This document shows, piece after piece, positions 42,521 to 50,263 of a stretch of DNA of 64,000 nt (positions within the stretch are counted from its first letter, which is position 1; the number at the start of each line of letters is the position of its first letter). Position numbers and translations under genes: made by a program. The notes under the pieces are model-generated. The model was not told where the DNA came from. It searched no databases and saw only the letters and a list, made by a program, of their open reading frames with translations. The DNA comes from Sphingomonas metalli (lineage in GTDB: Bacteria > Pseudomonadota > Alphaproteobacteria > Sphingomonadales > Sphingomonadaceae). Location of the stretch: NCBI RefSeq assembly GCF_014641735.1, contig NZ_BMIH01000002.1, forward strand, positions 558,001-622,000, written 5' to 3'.

Positions 42521-42548
42521 GCCTTAGCGGGTCAGAGGCCCCTGTCAA
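42521..42548 (-). promoter_or_regulatory. Likely sigma-70 promoter of serC-serA
   Basis: On the minus strand a perfect -35 TTGACA (42543-42548) and a -10-like TAAGGC (42521-42526) are 16 bp apart, placing the start near 42514, just before the structured leader. It overlaps the 3' end of the acyltransferase gene. Confidence 0.55.
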
Positions 42549-43584
42549 TCCGCGCCGGCCGCTGGCCCAGCCGCGCCGTCAGCCATCTGCGCACCGGCCG
42601 GTCGTACCAGCGGTCGAGCGCGAGGGCGAGCAGCACGACACCGGCGCCGATCGCCAGCCCCGGCCAGGGCGCATAGTCCTTGGGCTGCACATGCAGGACG
42701 GTCGAGGCCCGTTCGACCAGCTGCAGGATCGGAATATGGATGACGTAGAGCGGGTAGGAGACGATGCCCAGCACCTCGAAGGCGCGGCCGCCGCGCGGCT
42801 CGATCGCGGCCGAAAGCCAGATCACCAGCGGGAAGAGCAGGATGATGGTGACCAGCTCGCCGGCGACGCCGTCGACCCCGTAGAGCAAGGGGAGCGTCGC
42901 GATCGGTGCCAGCCACGCCCAGCGGCTGTGCCGCGCCTGTCCCGTCCAGAGGCGCCGGATGAGGATACCCATGACGAACGCGAAGACGACGCGCACCCCG
43001 CCGATCCAGCCATAGGTCCAATAGGCACCGTAACCCGTTGTACCATAGGCGTGGCCGACGACGATCAGCGCCAGTGCGCCGGCGATCGCCACCGGGATCA
43101 GGACGGGCACGCGCCAGTACCGCCATGTCGCCGCATAGACGATGTTGATCGCGATCTCGAACATCAGCGACCATGCCGGATAGTTGAAGGGGACAAGCAT
43201 CGCATCATCGGCCCAGGTGGGCGACGGCAACAGCAGCGTGCCGGCGATCACCGCTTTGGCATAGCCCGTCGCATCCAGATTGCCGGCGCCGGCGACCAGA
43301 CTTATCCCGGCGGCCAACGCACCGATGCCAAAGCCGAAGATATAGAGGGGATAGAGGCGGATATAGCGAGCGACGACGAACCGCCCGACGCTCATGTCAG
43401 TGGCCAGGCGGTTGCCATAGGCATGATCGATGACGAAGCCGCTGAGCATGAAGAACAGGTCCACCGCCAGATAGGCATGCGGCAGATGGATCGGCGCCAG
43501 GAACGGAAAGGCATGAAGGGTGAAGACGCTCAAGGCCGCGACGCCGCGCACGGCGTCCATCGTCATGTATCTGCTGTTCACCAA
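42532..43584 (-). CDS. Acyltransferase family 3 membrane protein (OafA/YrhL-like)
   Basis: 350 aa with about 10 hydrophobic segments. MDAVRGVAALSVFTLHAF gives the N-terminal Arg and His of the acyltransferase-3 motif, followed by VDLFFMLSGFVIDHAYG. Members O-acylate cell-surface glycans or lipids from the cytoplasmic membrane; the substrate is unknown. It lacks the SGNH domain found in larger OafA proteins. Base composition is slightly less GC-rich than its neighbours near the 5' end. It runs into the serC promoter. Confidence 0.87.
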   Translation of the reverse strand: MVNSRYMTMDAVRGVAALSVFTLHAFPFLAPIHLPHAYLAVDLFFMLSGFVIDHAYGNRLATDMSVGRFVVARYIRLYPLYIFGFGIGALAAGISLVAGAGNLDATGYAKAVIAGTLLLPSPTWADDAMLVPFNYPAWSLMFEIAINIVYAATWRYWRVPVLIPVAIAGALALIVVGHAYGTTGYGAYWTYGWIGGVRVVFAFVMGILIRRLWTGQARHSRWAWLAPIATLPLLYGVDGVAGELVTIILLFPLVIWLSAAIEPRGGRAFEVLGIVSYPLYVIHIPILQLVERASTVLHVQPKDYAPWPGLAIGAGVVLLALALDRWYDRPVRRWLTARLGQRPARIDRGL

Positions 43585-43642
43585 CTGAATTCGCCCCCAA
43601 ATCCGTCGAATTGGCGGCTACATAGCAGAGCAATCCTGATCA

Positions 43643-44323
43643 ATGATTACCGCTCGTGAAACCAGATCGCGCGAGGGCCGATGCAGGGGAATGCTGTCGC
43701 TCCTCCTGCTGCTCGCCGCCTGCGGCCGGTCGCCCTCGCCGGCGCCGCCGCTGATCACCCGCGAGCCGCTGAGGCCGCCGGTGGCGGAGACGGCGCAGTG
43801 CCAGGCGGACCTGCGGCGCGAGGGCGTCGACTATCGCGCGCTGCCGGCGCAGGATTTCGGGCAGGGCTGCGGCCTCTATGGCGCGGTGCAGCTGACCGAT
43901 ATCGGGGTGCCGGTGACCGGGGTGACGGCGATGCGCTGCGGCAATGCCCGTGCCTTCGCCACCTGGGTGCGCAATGCCGTGGCGCCGGCGGCCTGGCAGA
44001 TCCTCGGATCGCCGCTCGCGCGGGTGGAGGGGATGGGCACCTATGCCTGCCGCAACATCGTCGGCACGCGCGGCATGGGCGACCGCCGGTCGGGCCATGC
44101 GCTGGCCAATGCGGTCGACATCGGCGGCTTCGTGCTGAAGGACGGGCGGCGGATCACGATTCTCGCCGACTGGAACAGCCCCGATCCCGCCGTGCACCGC
44201 TTCCTGCGGACCATCCATGCCTCCGCCTGCAAGCGCTACGGCACGGTGCTGTCGCCCGACTATAACGCCGCGCACCGCAATCACCTGCACCTCGAGGACG
44301 ACAACGCGCATTTCTGCCGATGA
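43643..44323 (+). CDS. Extensin-like C-terminal domain lipoprotein
   Basis: 226 aa. A possible lipobox, LLAACGRS, suggests lipid attachment at Cys if translation starts at 43643 or at the internal ATG 43691. The body is the alphaproteobacterial extensin_C domain: conserved cysteines (GCGLYGAVQ, MRCGNA, YACRNI, SACKRYG) and the peptidase-M15-like residues SGHALANAVDIGGF and NAAHRNHLHLEDD (His/Asp metal ligands). Probably a cell-wall peptidase or fold relative; activity is unproven. It is divergent from the acyltransferase. Confidence 0.82.
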   Translation: MITARETRSREGRCRGMLSLLLLLAACGRSPSPAPPLITREPLRPPVAETAQCQADLRREGVDYRALPAQDFGQGCGLYGAVQLTDIGVPVTGVTAMRCGNARAFATWVRNAVAPAAWQILGSPLARVEGMGTYACRNIVGTRGMGDRRSGHALANAVDIGGFVLKDGRRITILADWNSPDPAVHRFLRTIHASACKRYGTVLSPDYNAAHRNHLHLEDDNAHFCR

Positions 44324-44388
44324 CGGCTGTGCGGACGGAGGCATCGCTGACCCTAGCGTGTCACGAAATCTTGCTCTAACTCCCTCGG

Positions 44389-45261
44389 ATGACTGATACC
44401 CGAGTTCCCGCCCGCGTTTTCCCCCGTGCCAGCCAGGACGCCGAAAGCGCCAAGACCGTCGTCTCCACCCCCCAGACCGAGAGCCCGGCCTACAAGCTGG
44501 CGTTCCAGGACATGGACTTCCTGCTGCGCGAGGATCTGCGGCCGGTCCGCTTCCAGCTCGAATTGCTGAAGCCGCAACTGCTGCTCGACGAGGCGAAGAT
44601 CGCCTCCACCTTCGTCTTCTACGGCTCGGCGCGCATCCCGGAGCCGGCCAAGGCGCACGCGCTGCTGGAGATGGCGAGCGACGACGCCTCGCGCGCGATC
44701 GCGGAGCGGCTGGTGGCGAAGAGCCGGTATTACGACGTCGCCCGCGAGCTGGCGCAGATCGTCAGCCGCATCCCGCGCGACGAGGCGGGGCGGCGGCACT
44801 TCGTCGTCTGCTCGGGCGGCGGCCCGTCGATCATGGAGGCGGCCAATCGCGGCGCGGCCGATGTCGGCGCGGAGTCGGTTGGCCTCAACATCGTGCTGCC
44901 GCACGAACAGGCGCCCAATCCCTATGTCACGCCGGCGCTCAGCCTGCAGTTCCACTATTTCGCGCTGCGCAAGATGCACTTCCTGCTCCATGCGCGCGCA
45001 CTGGCGGCCTTTCCGGGCGGCTTCGGCACGTTCGACGAGCTGTTCGAACTGCTGACGCTGATCCAGACCGGCAAGATCGCGCCGATCCCGGTGCTGCTGT
45101 TCGGCCGCGAATTCTGGGAGCGGGTCGTGAACTTCGACGCGCTGGTCGAGGAAGGCGTGGTGTCGCAGCGCGACCTCAAGATCTTCACCTATGTCGAGAC
45201 GGCGGAAGAGGCCTGGGACGTGGTGCGCGCCTTCTACGACGAGCAGGCGAAACAGGGGTGA
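44389..45261 (+). CDS. LOG-family nucleotide phosphoribohydrolase (TIGR00730-like)
   Basis: 290 aa with the diagnostic PGGFGTFDELFELLTLIQTGK (PGGxGTxxE) and an FYGSAR start to the Rossmann domain, plus VVCSGGGPSIMEAANRGA. Members hydrolyse nucleoside 5'-monophosphates (cytokinin activation in plants, AMP/pyrimidine nucleosidase in bacteria). The N-terminal ~75 residues before FYGSAR are longer than in the short LOG enzymes, like the longer bacterial group. Often misnamed lysine decarboxylase. Confidence 0.87.
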   Translation: MTDTRVPARVFPRASQDAESAKTVVSTPQTESPAYKLAFQDMDFLLREDLRPVRFQLELLKPQLLLDEAKIASTFVFYGSARIPEPAKAHALLEMASDDASRAIAERLVAKSRYYDVARELAQIVSRIPRDEAGRRHFVVCSGGGPSIMEAANRGAADVGAESVGLNIVLPHEQAPNPYVTPALSLQFHYFALRKMHFLLHARALAAFPGGFGTFDELFELLTLIQTGKIAPIPVLLFGREFWERVVNFDALVEEGVVSQRDLKIFTYVETAEEAWDVVRAFYDEQAKQG

Positions 45262-45320
45262 TGGGGGCTTGGGGCTGAGTGGCGAGGCGCTTGTGCAAGA
45301 GTGACCTTCCCGCCTTTTCC

Positions 45321-45420
45321 GTCATCCCCGCAAAGACGAGAATCCATATTCCCTGACGTTCGTGGGCAATGCGGACGGCTCCCGCGAGTCGGGATTCCCG
45401 CTTTCGCGGGAATGACGGAC
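45321..45420. repeat. Degenerate palindromic repeat pair (CCCGCxxxxGCGGG type)
   Basis: GTCATCCCCGCAAAGACGAG near 45321 and an inverted unit GGATTCCCGCTTTCGCGGGA at about 45394-45413, followed by ATGACGG. Related in its GTCAT ends to the repeats at 23.5, 41.2 and 50-57 kb, but with a different stem. It lies between convergent genes. Confidence 0.55.
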
Positions 45421-45445
45421 AGGACGGGGTTCGCCCCTTACCGCC

Positions 45446-45943
45446 TCACCGCGCCTGCCGCGCCGCGCCGCTCCAGCGATGGCGTTCGAGCAGTTCGACC
45501 GCGCGGGCGGCGAGGGCGGAGAGCATGCGCTGCTCGCGGGTGGTCACCTCCGCGCGTGGCTGCGGATCGAAGACGCAGACGGTGCCGAGCCGCTCGCGGT
45601 TGAGCGCACGGATCGGCGCGGCGGCGTAGAAGCGGACGAAGGGCGGACCGAGAACGAAGGCGTTGCGCGCGAAAAGCCGGTGCAGCCGCGCATCGGGCAC
45701 GACCATCACTTCGTCGGACTCGATGGTATGGGTGCAGAAACTGTCGGCGCGCGCGACGCCCACGCCGTCGACACCGAACCGCGCCTTATACCATTGCCGG
45801 TCCTCGTTGATGAACGACACGACCGCATGGCGACAGCGCAGCTCCCGGGCGGCGTCGAACGCGATGGCATCGAATCCGGCCTCGGGCGGGGTGTCCATCA
45901 CCCCATAGCTTCTGAGCGTCGCCAGTCGGTTGTCTTCACCCAT
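45446..45943 (-). CDS. GAF-domain protein
   Basis: 165 aa, one GAF domain: LRSYGVMDTPPEAGFDAIA is the usual opening of this bacterial group, followed by VSFINEDRQWYKARFGV, SFCTHTIES and FYAAAPIRALNRERLGTVCVFD. No output domain. Stand-alone GAF proteins of this type include free methionine sulfoxide reductases and unknown sensors. A Cys is present in SFCTHTI, but the set of three cysteines of fRMsr is not evident, so no function is assigned. Confidence 0.8.
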   Translation of the reverse strand: MGEDNRLATLRSYGVMDTPPEAGFDAIAFDAARELRCRHAVVSFINEDRQWYKARFGVDGVGVARADSFCTHTIESDEVMVVPDARLHRLFARNAFVLGPPFVRFYAAAPIRALNRERLGTVCVFDPQPRAEVTTREQRMLSALAARAVELLERHRWSGAARQAR

Positions 45944-46030
45944 CTGCCGCTTCCCTGCCCGTCCCCGGCAGGGACCCTAAGGGCGGGCCCGCTTACAACC
46001 GGTTAAAGACGAAGCCGGACCGGCCTCACC

Positions 46031-46732
46031 TCACTCGCTGCGGGCACCCTTGCGGGCGGCCGCCGGATCGACCGAAGGCGCGCCGCTTGCCGGGGTGCCG
46101 GTGTTGGCGATGTCGCCCGTCTCGGCCTTGGTATCCTCGGCCACCGCATTGGCCGCGGCGGCGACATTGCCGCCCGCGTCGGCGGCCGGTGCCTCGCCCG
46201 CGGCCGGGGCGGCCGGCAGCGGCAGGTTGGAGCCCTGGCTGTTCAGATAGGCGATGACATTGGCACGATCCTGCGGGTTGGACAGGCCGGCAAAGGTCAT
46301 CTTGGTGCCGTTGGCGAACTTGCGCGGGCTGGTCAGCCAGGCGTTCATCGCGTCGAAGGTCCAGGTGCCGCCGACCGCCTTCAGCGCGTCGGAGAAGGCG
46401 AAGCCGGCCTTGCCCTGCGCGATCGCCTCGCCCAGCGTGGCGTAGAGATTGGGGCCGATGCCGTTGGCGCCGCCCTGGTTGATCGTGTGGCAGGCGGCGC
46501 ACTTCTTGAAGACCTCGGCGCCCTTGGCCGGATCGGCGGTGGCGAGCAGCGTGGCGATCGGCACCTCGGCCGCGCCGCCGCCGGCGCCGGCTTCCTCGAC
46601 GCCCTCGATCGCATAGCCCATCTTCTCGGGCCGGTGCCCGTCGAAGATCATGCCGCCGACGATGGCGGTCCCCAGCGCGACGATCCCCGCCCCCAGAGCC
46701 CAGCCGGCGATCGTGTTGGTCTTCAGATCCAT
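46031..46732 (-). CDS. Membrane-anchored c-type cytochrome (c552/cycM-like)
   Basis: 233 aa. An uncleaved N-terminal anchor (IAGWALGAGIVALGTAIVGGM, about 8-28), then a class I cytochrome c with CAACHT haem site at about 79-84 and the Met ligand in GTKMTFAG. A C-terminal Ala/Pro-rich tail (about 175-233) is low complexity. Similar to CycM-type cytochromes that carry electrons from the bc1 complex to cytochrome oxidase in alphaproteobacteria. It is divergent from pheA, 114 bp apart. Confidence 0.88.
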   Translation of the reverse strand: MDLKTNTIAGWALGAGIVALGTAIVGGMIFDGHRPEKMGYAIEGVEEAGAGGGAAEVPIATLLATADPAKGAEVFKKCAACHTINQGGANGIGPNLYATLGEAIAQGKAGFAFSDALKAVGGTWTFDAMNAWLTSPRKFANGTKMTFAGLSNPQDRANVIAYLNSQGSNLPLPAAPAAGEAPAADAGGNVAAAANAVAEDTKAETGDIANTGTPASGAPSVDPAAARKGARSE

Positions 46733-46846
46733 AATCCGCCCCAGAATGTCGTTCCCAACCCCTTAGGGTCGGCCGCGCCCGACCGCAAGCGGCCGTGGCC
46801 GCGGTGCTTGACCCCGGGGCCGGCCAGCGTCCACAGACCCGGCCCC

Positions 46847-47737
46847 ATGCAGAATTTCGCCGCCCCCGCCCGCGCGCTCGTCTCCGCCATGGCTGAAGCG
46901 GCCGCCGCCGCGCCCGAACGGACCGTCGCCTTTCAGGGGGCGCCGGGCGCCAACAGCCATGTCGCGGTGCGCGAGGCGTTCCCGGACGGGCTGCCCCTGC
47001 CCTGTTTCGACTTCGCCGACGCGCTCGACGCGGTGAAGGACGGCCGCGCCGACTGCGCGATGATCCCGATCGAGAACTCGCTCCACGGCCGGGTCGCCGA
47101 CATGCACTTCCTCCTGCCCGAATCGGGGCTGGTCATCACGGCGGAGCATTTCCTGCCGATCCGCCACGCGCTGATGGCGGCCGGGCCGATGGCTGGTATC
47201 CGCCAGGCGATGAGCCATCCCCAGGCGCTGGGCCAGTGCCGCCACTGGTTGCGCGCGCACGGGATCGAGCCGGTCGCCTATCCCGACACCGCGGGCGCGG
47301 CGGCGATGGTGGCGGAGCTCGGCGATCCGGCGGTCGCGGCGCTCGCCCCGCCGGGTGCTGCCGAGCTCTACGGGCTGGACCTGCTGGCCACCGACATCGC
47401 CGATGCCGACCACAACACGACCCGCTTCGTCACCCTGGCCCGCGGCGGCCGGCCGCCGGCGGGCGACGGGCCGTGGATGACGACGCTGATCTTCGAGGTG
47501 AAGAACGTGCCCGCCGCCCTCTACAAGGCGATGGGCGGCTTCGCGACCAACGGCGTCAACATGACCAAGCTGGAGAGCTACCAGCGCGGCGGCAGCTTCG
47601 CCGCGACCGAATTCTACGCCGATGTCGAGGGCAAGCCGGGCGAGCCCGGTTTCGACCGGGCGGTGGAGGAGCTGGGCTTCCACTCCAAATGGGTGCGGCT
47701 GCTCGGCACCTATCGCCAGGCGCGCAGGCGGGGCTAG
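46847..47737 (+). CDS. pheA: Prephenate dehydratase
   Basis: 296 aa enzyme of phenylalanine synthesis (prephenate to phenylpyruvate). Catalytic domain: TVAFQGAPGANSHVA, DCAMIPIENSLHGRV, MSHPQALGQC and the active-site NTTRFVTLAR (Thr-Arg-Phe). C-terminal regulatory ACT domain: TTLIFEVKNVPAALYKAMGG and MTKLESYQRGG (the ESRP-like Phe-binding loop). No chorismate mutase is fused. The start has no strong ribosome site. Nothing else of the pathway adjoins it. Confidence 0.94.
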   Translation: MQNFAAPARALVSAMAEAAAAAPERTVAFQGAPGANSHVAVREAFPDGLPLPCFDFADALDAVKDGRADCAMIPIENSLHGRVADMHFLLPESGLVITAEHFLPIRHALMAAGPMAGIRQAMSHPQALGQCRHWLRAHGIEPVAYPDTAGAAAMVAELGDPAVAALAPPGAAELYGLDLLATDIADADHNTTRFVTLARGGRPPAGDGPWMTTLIFEVKNVPAALYKAMGGFATNGVNMTKLESYQRGGSFAATEFYADVEGKPGEPGFDRAVEELGFHSKWVRLLGTYRQARRRG

Positions 47738-47750
47738 CACGTCCTCGCCG

Positions 47751-48005
47751 CTAGCGCGTCGGCGGGGGTTCGTTCACGCCGGCGCGGGTCTCGCCCGTGG
47801 CCATGTCGACCGTGTGGCGGGTCATCATCGCGAAGCCGGCGCCGAAGAGCGGGACGAGGGTCAGGATCGCCCAGACCAGGGCGGCACGGCGCGAGGTGAG
47901 GCGGCGGGTGCGATGCAGCCAGATCCCGATCGCCGCCAGTACGACCGAGCCGGCCACGCAGATCAGCAGAACTGCGAGGATCGGACTGTCCGTGCCTTCA
48001 CCCAT
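47751..48005 (-). CDS. Small two-helix membrane protein
   Basis: 84 aa from the ATG at 48005, which has GGAG 8 bp upstream. Two hydrophobic segments (AVLLICVAGSVVLAAIGIWL and ALVWAILTLVPLFGAGFAM) are separated by a basic loop (HRTRRLTSRR). No family recognised. It is tail to tail with pheA and separated from nudC by 51 bp. Confidence 0.6.
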   Translation of the reverse strand: MGEGTDSPILAVLLICVAGSVVLAAIGIWLHRTRRLTSRRAALVWAILTLVPLFGAGFAMMTRHTVDMATGETRAGVNEPPPTR

Positions 48006-48056
48006 GATTGTAACTCCCTGCAATCGCGAGCTTTAACGCGAAAGTCGGGCGGGGGT

Positions 48057-48920
48057 TCAGCCAGCCCAGCGCGCCAGCAGCGTATGCGCGATCGCATAGG
48101 GCGGCGGCGCCACGAAGCGGCCGGGTTCACCGGCGAGCGCGGCGCGCACCTCCTCGCGGGTGACCCAGATCGCATCCTCCAGCTCGGCACGGTCGATCGA
48201 CAGCGCCGGGTCGAGCGCGGTGGCGGTGCAGGCGATCATCAGCTGCGACGGGAAAGGCCAGGGCTGGCTGGCGACGTAGCGGACCTCGGCAACGGGAACG
48301 CCGGTCTCTTCCAGCACCTCCCGCGCGACCGCCTCCTCGATCGACTCGGCGGGCTCGACGAAGCCGGCCAGCGCCGAATAGCGGCCCGCGGGCCAGTTGC
48401 GGCCGCGACCGAGCAGCGCGCGGCCGTCATGCTCGGCGAGCATGATGACGACGGGGTCGACGCGCGGGAAATGATCGGCGCCGCAGGCGGAGCATTGCCG
48501 CCCCCAGCCTGCGCGGAACGGATCGGTGGGGGTGCCGCAATTGGCGCAGAAGCGATGCCGCGCGTGCCAGTCGATCAGGCTGCGCGCGGCGGCGTAGATC
48601 GCCGCCTCGCCCGGCCGGAGCGCGGCGAGGAGCGCCATCAGCTCCGGACTGCGCATCGCGGGCGCGGTGCCGGTGGCGGGCGCGGTCGGCAGCGCGGCGA
48701 CATGCGCGCGGCCGTCGATCAGGCCGAGCAGGATCGGCTGCGCCTCCGCCGGGAAGTCGGCCATGCCGGTCCAGGCCAGCCCGCCCGCGCCGTCGGTCCG
48801 CGGCATCAGCGCGTCGAGGCGAAGCAGCCGCGCCTCCGGCAGCAGCGCGGCCAGCGCATCCGGATCGTGGCGCAGCCGGTCGGCGCGGTCGAGCGGATTG
48901 CCGGTGAAGCCGAGGATCAT
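48057..48920 (-). CDS. nudC: NADH pyrophosphatase / RNA deNADding enzyme
   Basis: 287 aa. Zinc ribbon CANCG ... CSACG (about 160-180), Nudix box GFVEPAESIEEAVAREVLEE, and the NudC-specific SQPWPFPSQLM motif after it. It hydrolyses NAD(H) and removes NAD caps from RNA. It overlaps the beta-lactamase-like gene stop by 4 bp and ends a mutY / bla-like / nudC operon, which pairs a DNA-oxidation repair enzyme with a Nudix enzyme. Confidence 0.93.
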   Translation of the reverse strand: MILGFTGNPLDRADRLRHDPDALAALLPEARLLRLDALMPRTDGAGGLAWTGMADFPAEAQPILLGLIDGRAHVAALPTAPATGTAPAMRSPELMALLAALRPGEAAIYAAARSLIDWHARHRFCANCGTPTDPFRAGWGRQCSACGADHFPRVDPVVIMLAEHDGRALLGRGRNWPAGRYSALAGFVEPAESIEEAVAREVLEETGVPVAEVRYVASQPWPFPSQLMIACTATALDPALSIDRAELEDAIWVTREEVRAALAGEPGRFVAPPPYAIAHTLLARWAG

Positions 48921-50263
48921 CGCGGGCCGGTCGGCGTGCCGTGAAGACGCATCGAGTCCTTCATCAGCGCGGCGACGACCGCCTGCCGCAGCGGGTAGCG
49001 ATCGGAAGGGAAGTAGTTGACCATGATCGTGCCCCGCACCTTGTGGACGGGATCGACCCAGGCGACCGTGCCCGCCGCGCCACCCCATCCATAGGTGCCC
49101 TTGCCCGGAAAGCCGCCGGGGCCGTCGGCGAGATAGACCGAGCCGCCCGCGCCGAAGCCCATCGGCACCGCCGCATTGGTGCCGCCGGTCCCGCCATCGA
49201 CCCCGCCAAAGGTGACGTCGGCCGGCAGCAGGTTCGACATGGCGAGCCGCACCGTTTCGGGCTTCATCACCCGCGCGCCCTCCAGCGTGCCCCCGTCGAG
49301 CAGCATATGGAGGAACCGGTCATAGTCGCGAGCCGACATGACCAGCCCCGCGCCGCCATAGGGGAAGCTGGGCGGCGACAGCCAGGCGGAGGTCGCACCG
49401 GGATCGATCGGCGAGCGGACATCGCCGGTGAAGACGTAGTTGGTGGCGAGGCGCGGCGCGGCGGAGGCGGGCACCGTCCAGTAGCTGGAGGTCATCCCGA
49501 GCGGCGTGAACAGCCGGGCCTGGACGAACCGCTCGAACGGCATGCCGCTCGCCTTCTCGACCACTGCGGCGAGCACGTCGAGGCCGATCGAATAGCTCCA
49601 TTTCGTCCCCGGCTCGGCGATCAGCGGCAGGGTGGCGACACGCGCGGCGAACTCCTGCAGCGTCCTGGGGCGGGTCGGCCGCACCTGCGCCTCGACGGTC
49701 GCGTTCGACGCGAATGGGACGATGCCCAGCCGCTCATATTCCTTGAGCAGCGGCCCCTTGGTGATGATCGAATAGCCGAGGCCCGCGGTATGGGTGAGAA
49801 GGTGGCGGACGGTGATCGGCGTTTTCGCCGGCACCGAGTCGAGGCTGGCATCCGGACGGGTCAGCACGCGCATCTTCGCGAAACCGGGAAAGAAGTCGCT
49901 GATCGGCTGGTCGAGCCGCAGCTTGCCGTCTTCGACCAGGATCATCGCCGCCATGGCGGTGACCGGCTTGGTCATCGAATAGACGCGCCACAGCGTGTCG
50001 GCATCGGCGCGCGGAGCGTTGGCGTCGTCGGCGATCCGGCCTGCGGCGGGAAACAGCGTGGGATGGTCGCCCACGCCGAAGGCGCCGACAATGCCCGGCA
50101 TCTTGTCGTCGCGGACATAGGCGTCGAACAGCGCCTGCGTGTTCGGCAGGAAGGCGGCGACCGACGGTGCGGCGGCGGGCGGCGGCGGGGCCGCGGCCTG
50201 CTGCGCGGCCAGCGGCGCGGCGAGGAGCGACAGGATCAGCGGGGCGGCGACGAGCGTCTTCAT
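48917..50263 (-). CDS. Serine beta-lactamase-fold hydrolase (class C / esterase-like)
   Basis: 448 aa with a signal peptide (LVAAPLILSLLAAPLAAQ). SxxK motif SMTK in YSMTKPVTAMAAM gives the nucleophile Ser; YSIGLDV supplies the Tyr motif; a KTG-like triad near the C-terminus is replaced by GWGGAAGT. This points to the beta-lactamase-related esterase/peptidase family (EstB-like) rather than a true AmpC. Coupled by 4-bp overlaps to mutY before and nudC after, for no obvious functional reason. Confidence 0.85.
   Translation of the reverse strand: MKTLVAAPLILSLLAAPLAAQQAAAPPPPAAAPSVAAFLPNTQALFDAYVRDDKMPGIVGAFGVGDHPTLFPAAGRIADDANAPRADADTLWRVYSMTKPVTAMAAMILVEDGKLRLDQPISDFFPGFAKMRVLTRPDASLDSVPAKTPITVRHLLTHTAGLGYSIITKGPLLKEYERLGIVPFASNATVEAQVRPTRPRTLQEFAARVATLPLIAEPGTKWSYSIGLDVLAAVVEKASGMPFERFVQARLFTPLGMTSSYWTVPASAAPRLATNYVFTGDVRSPIDPGATSAWLSPPSFPYGGAGLVMSARDYDRFLHMLLDGGTLEGARVMKPETVRLAMSNLLPADVTFGGVDGGTGGTNAAVPMGFGAGGSVYLADGPGGFPGKGTYGWGGAAGTVAWVDPVHKVRGTIMVNYFPSDRYPLRQAVVAALMKDSMRLHGTPTGPR

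Noticed and set aside
48917..50263. AmpC-type beta-lactamase conferring resistance
   Set aside because: The SxxK motif and fold match, but the C-terminal KTG motif is absent and the sequence is closer to beta-lactamase-related esterases, so no resistance role is claimed.
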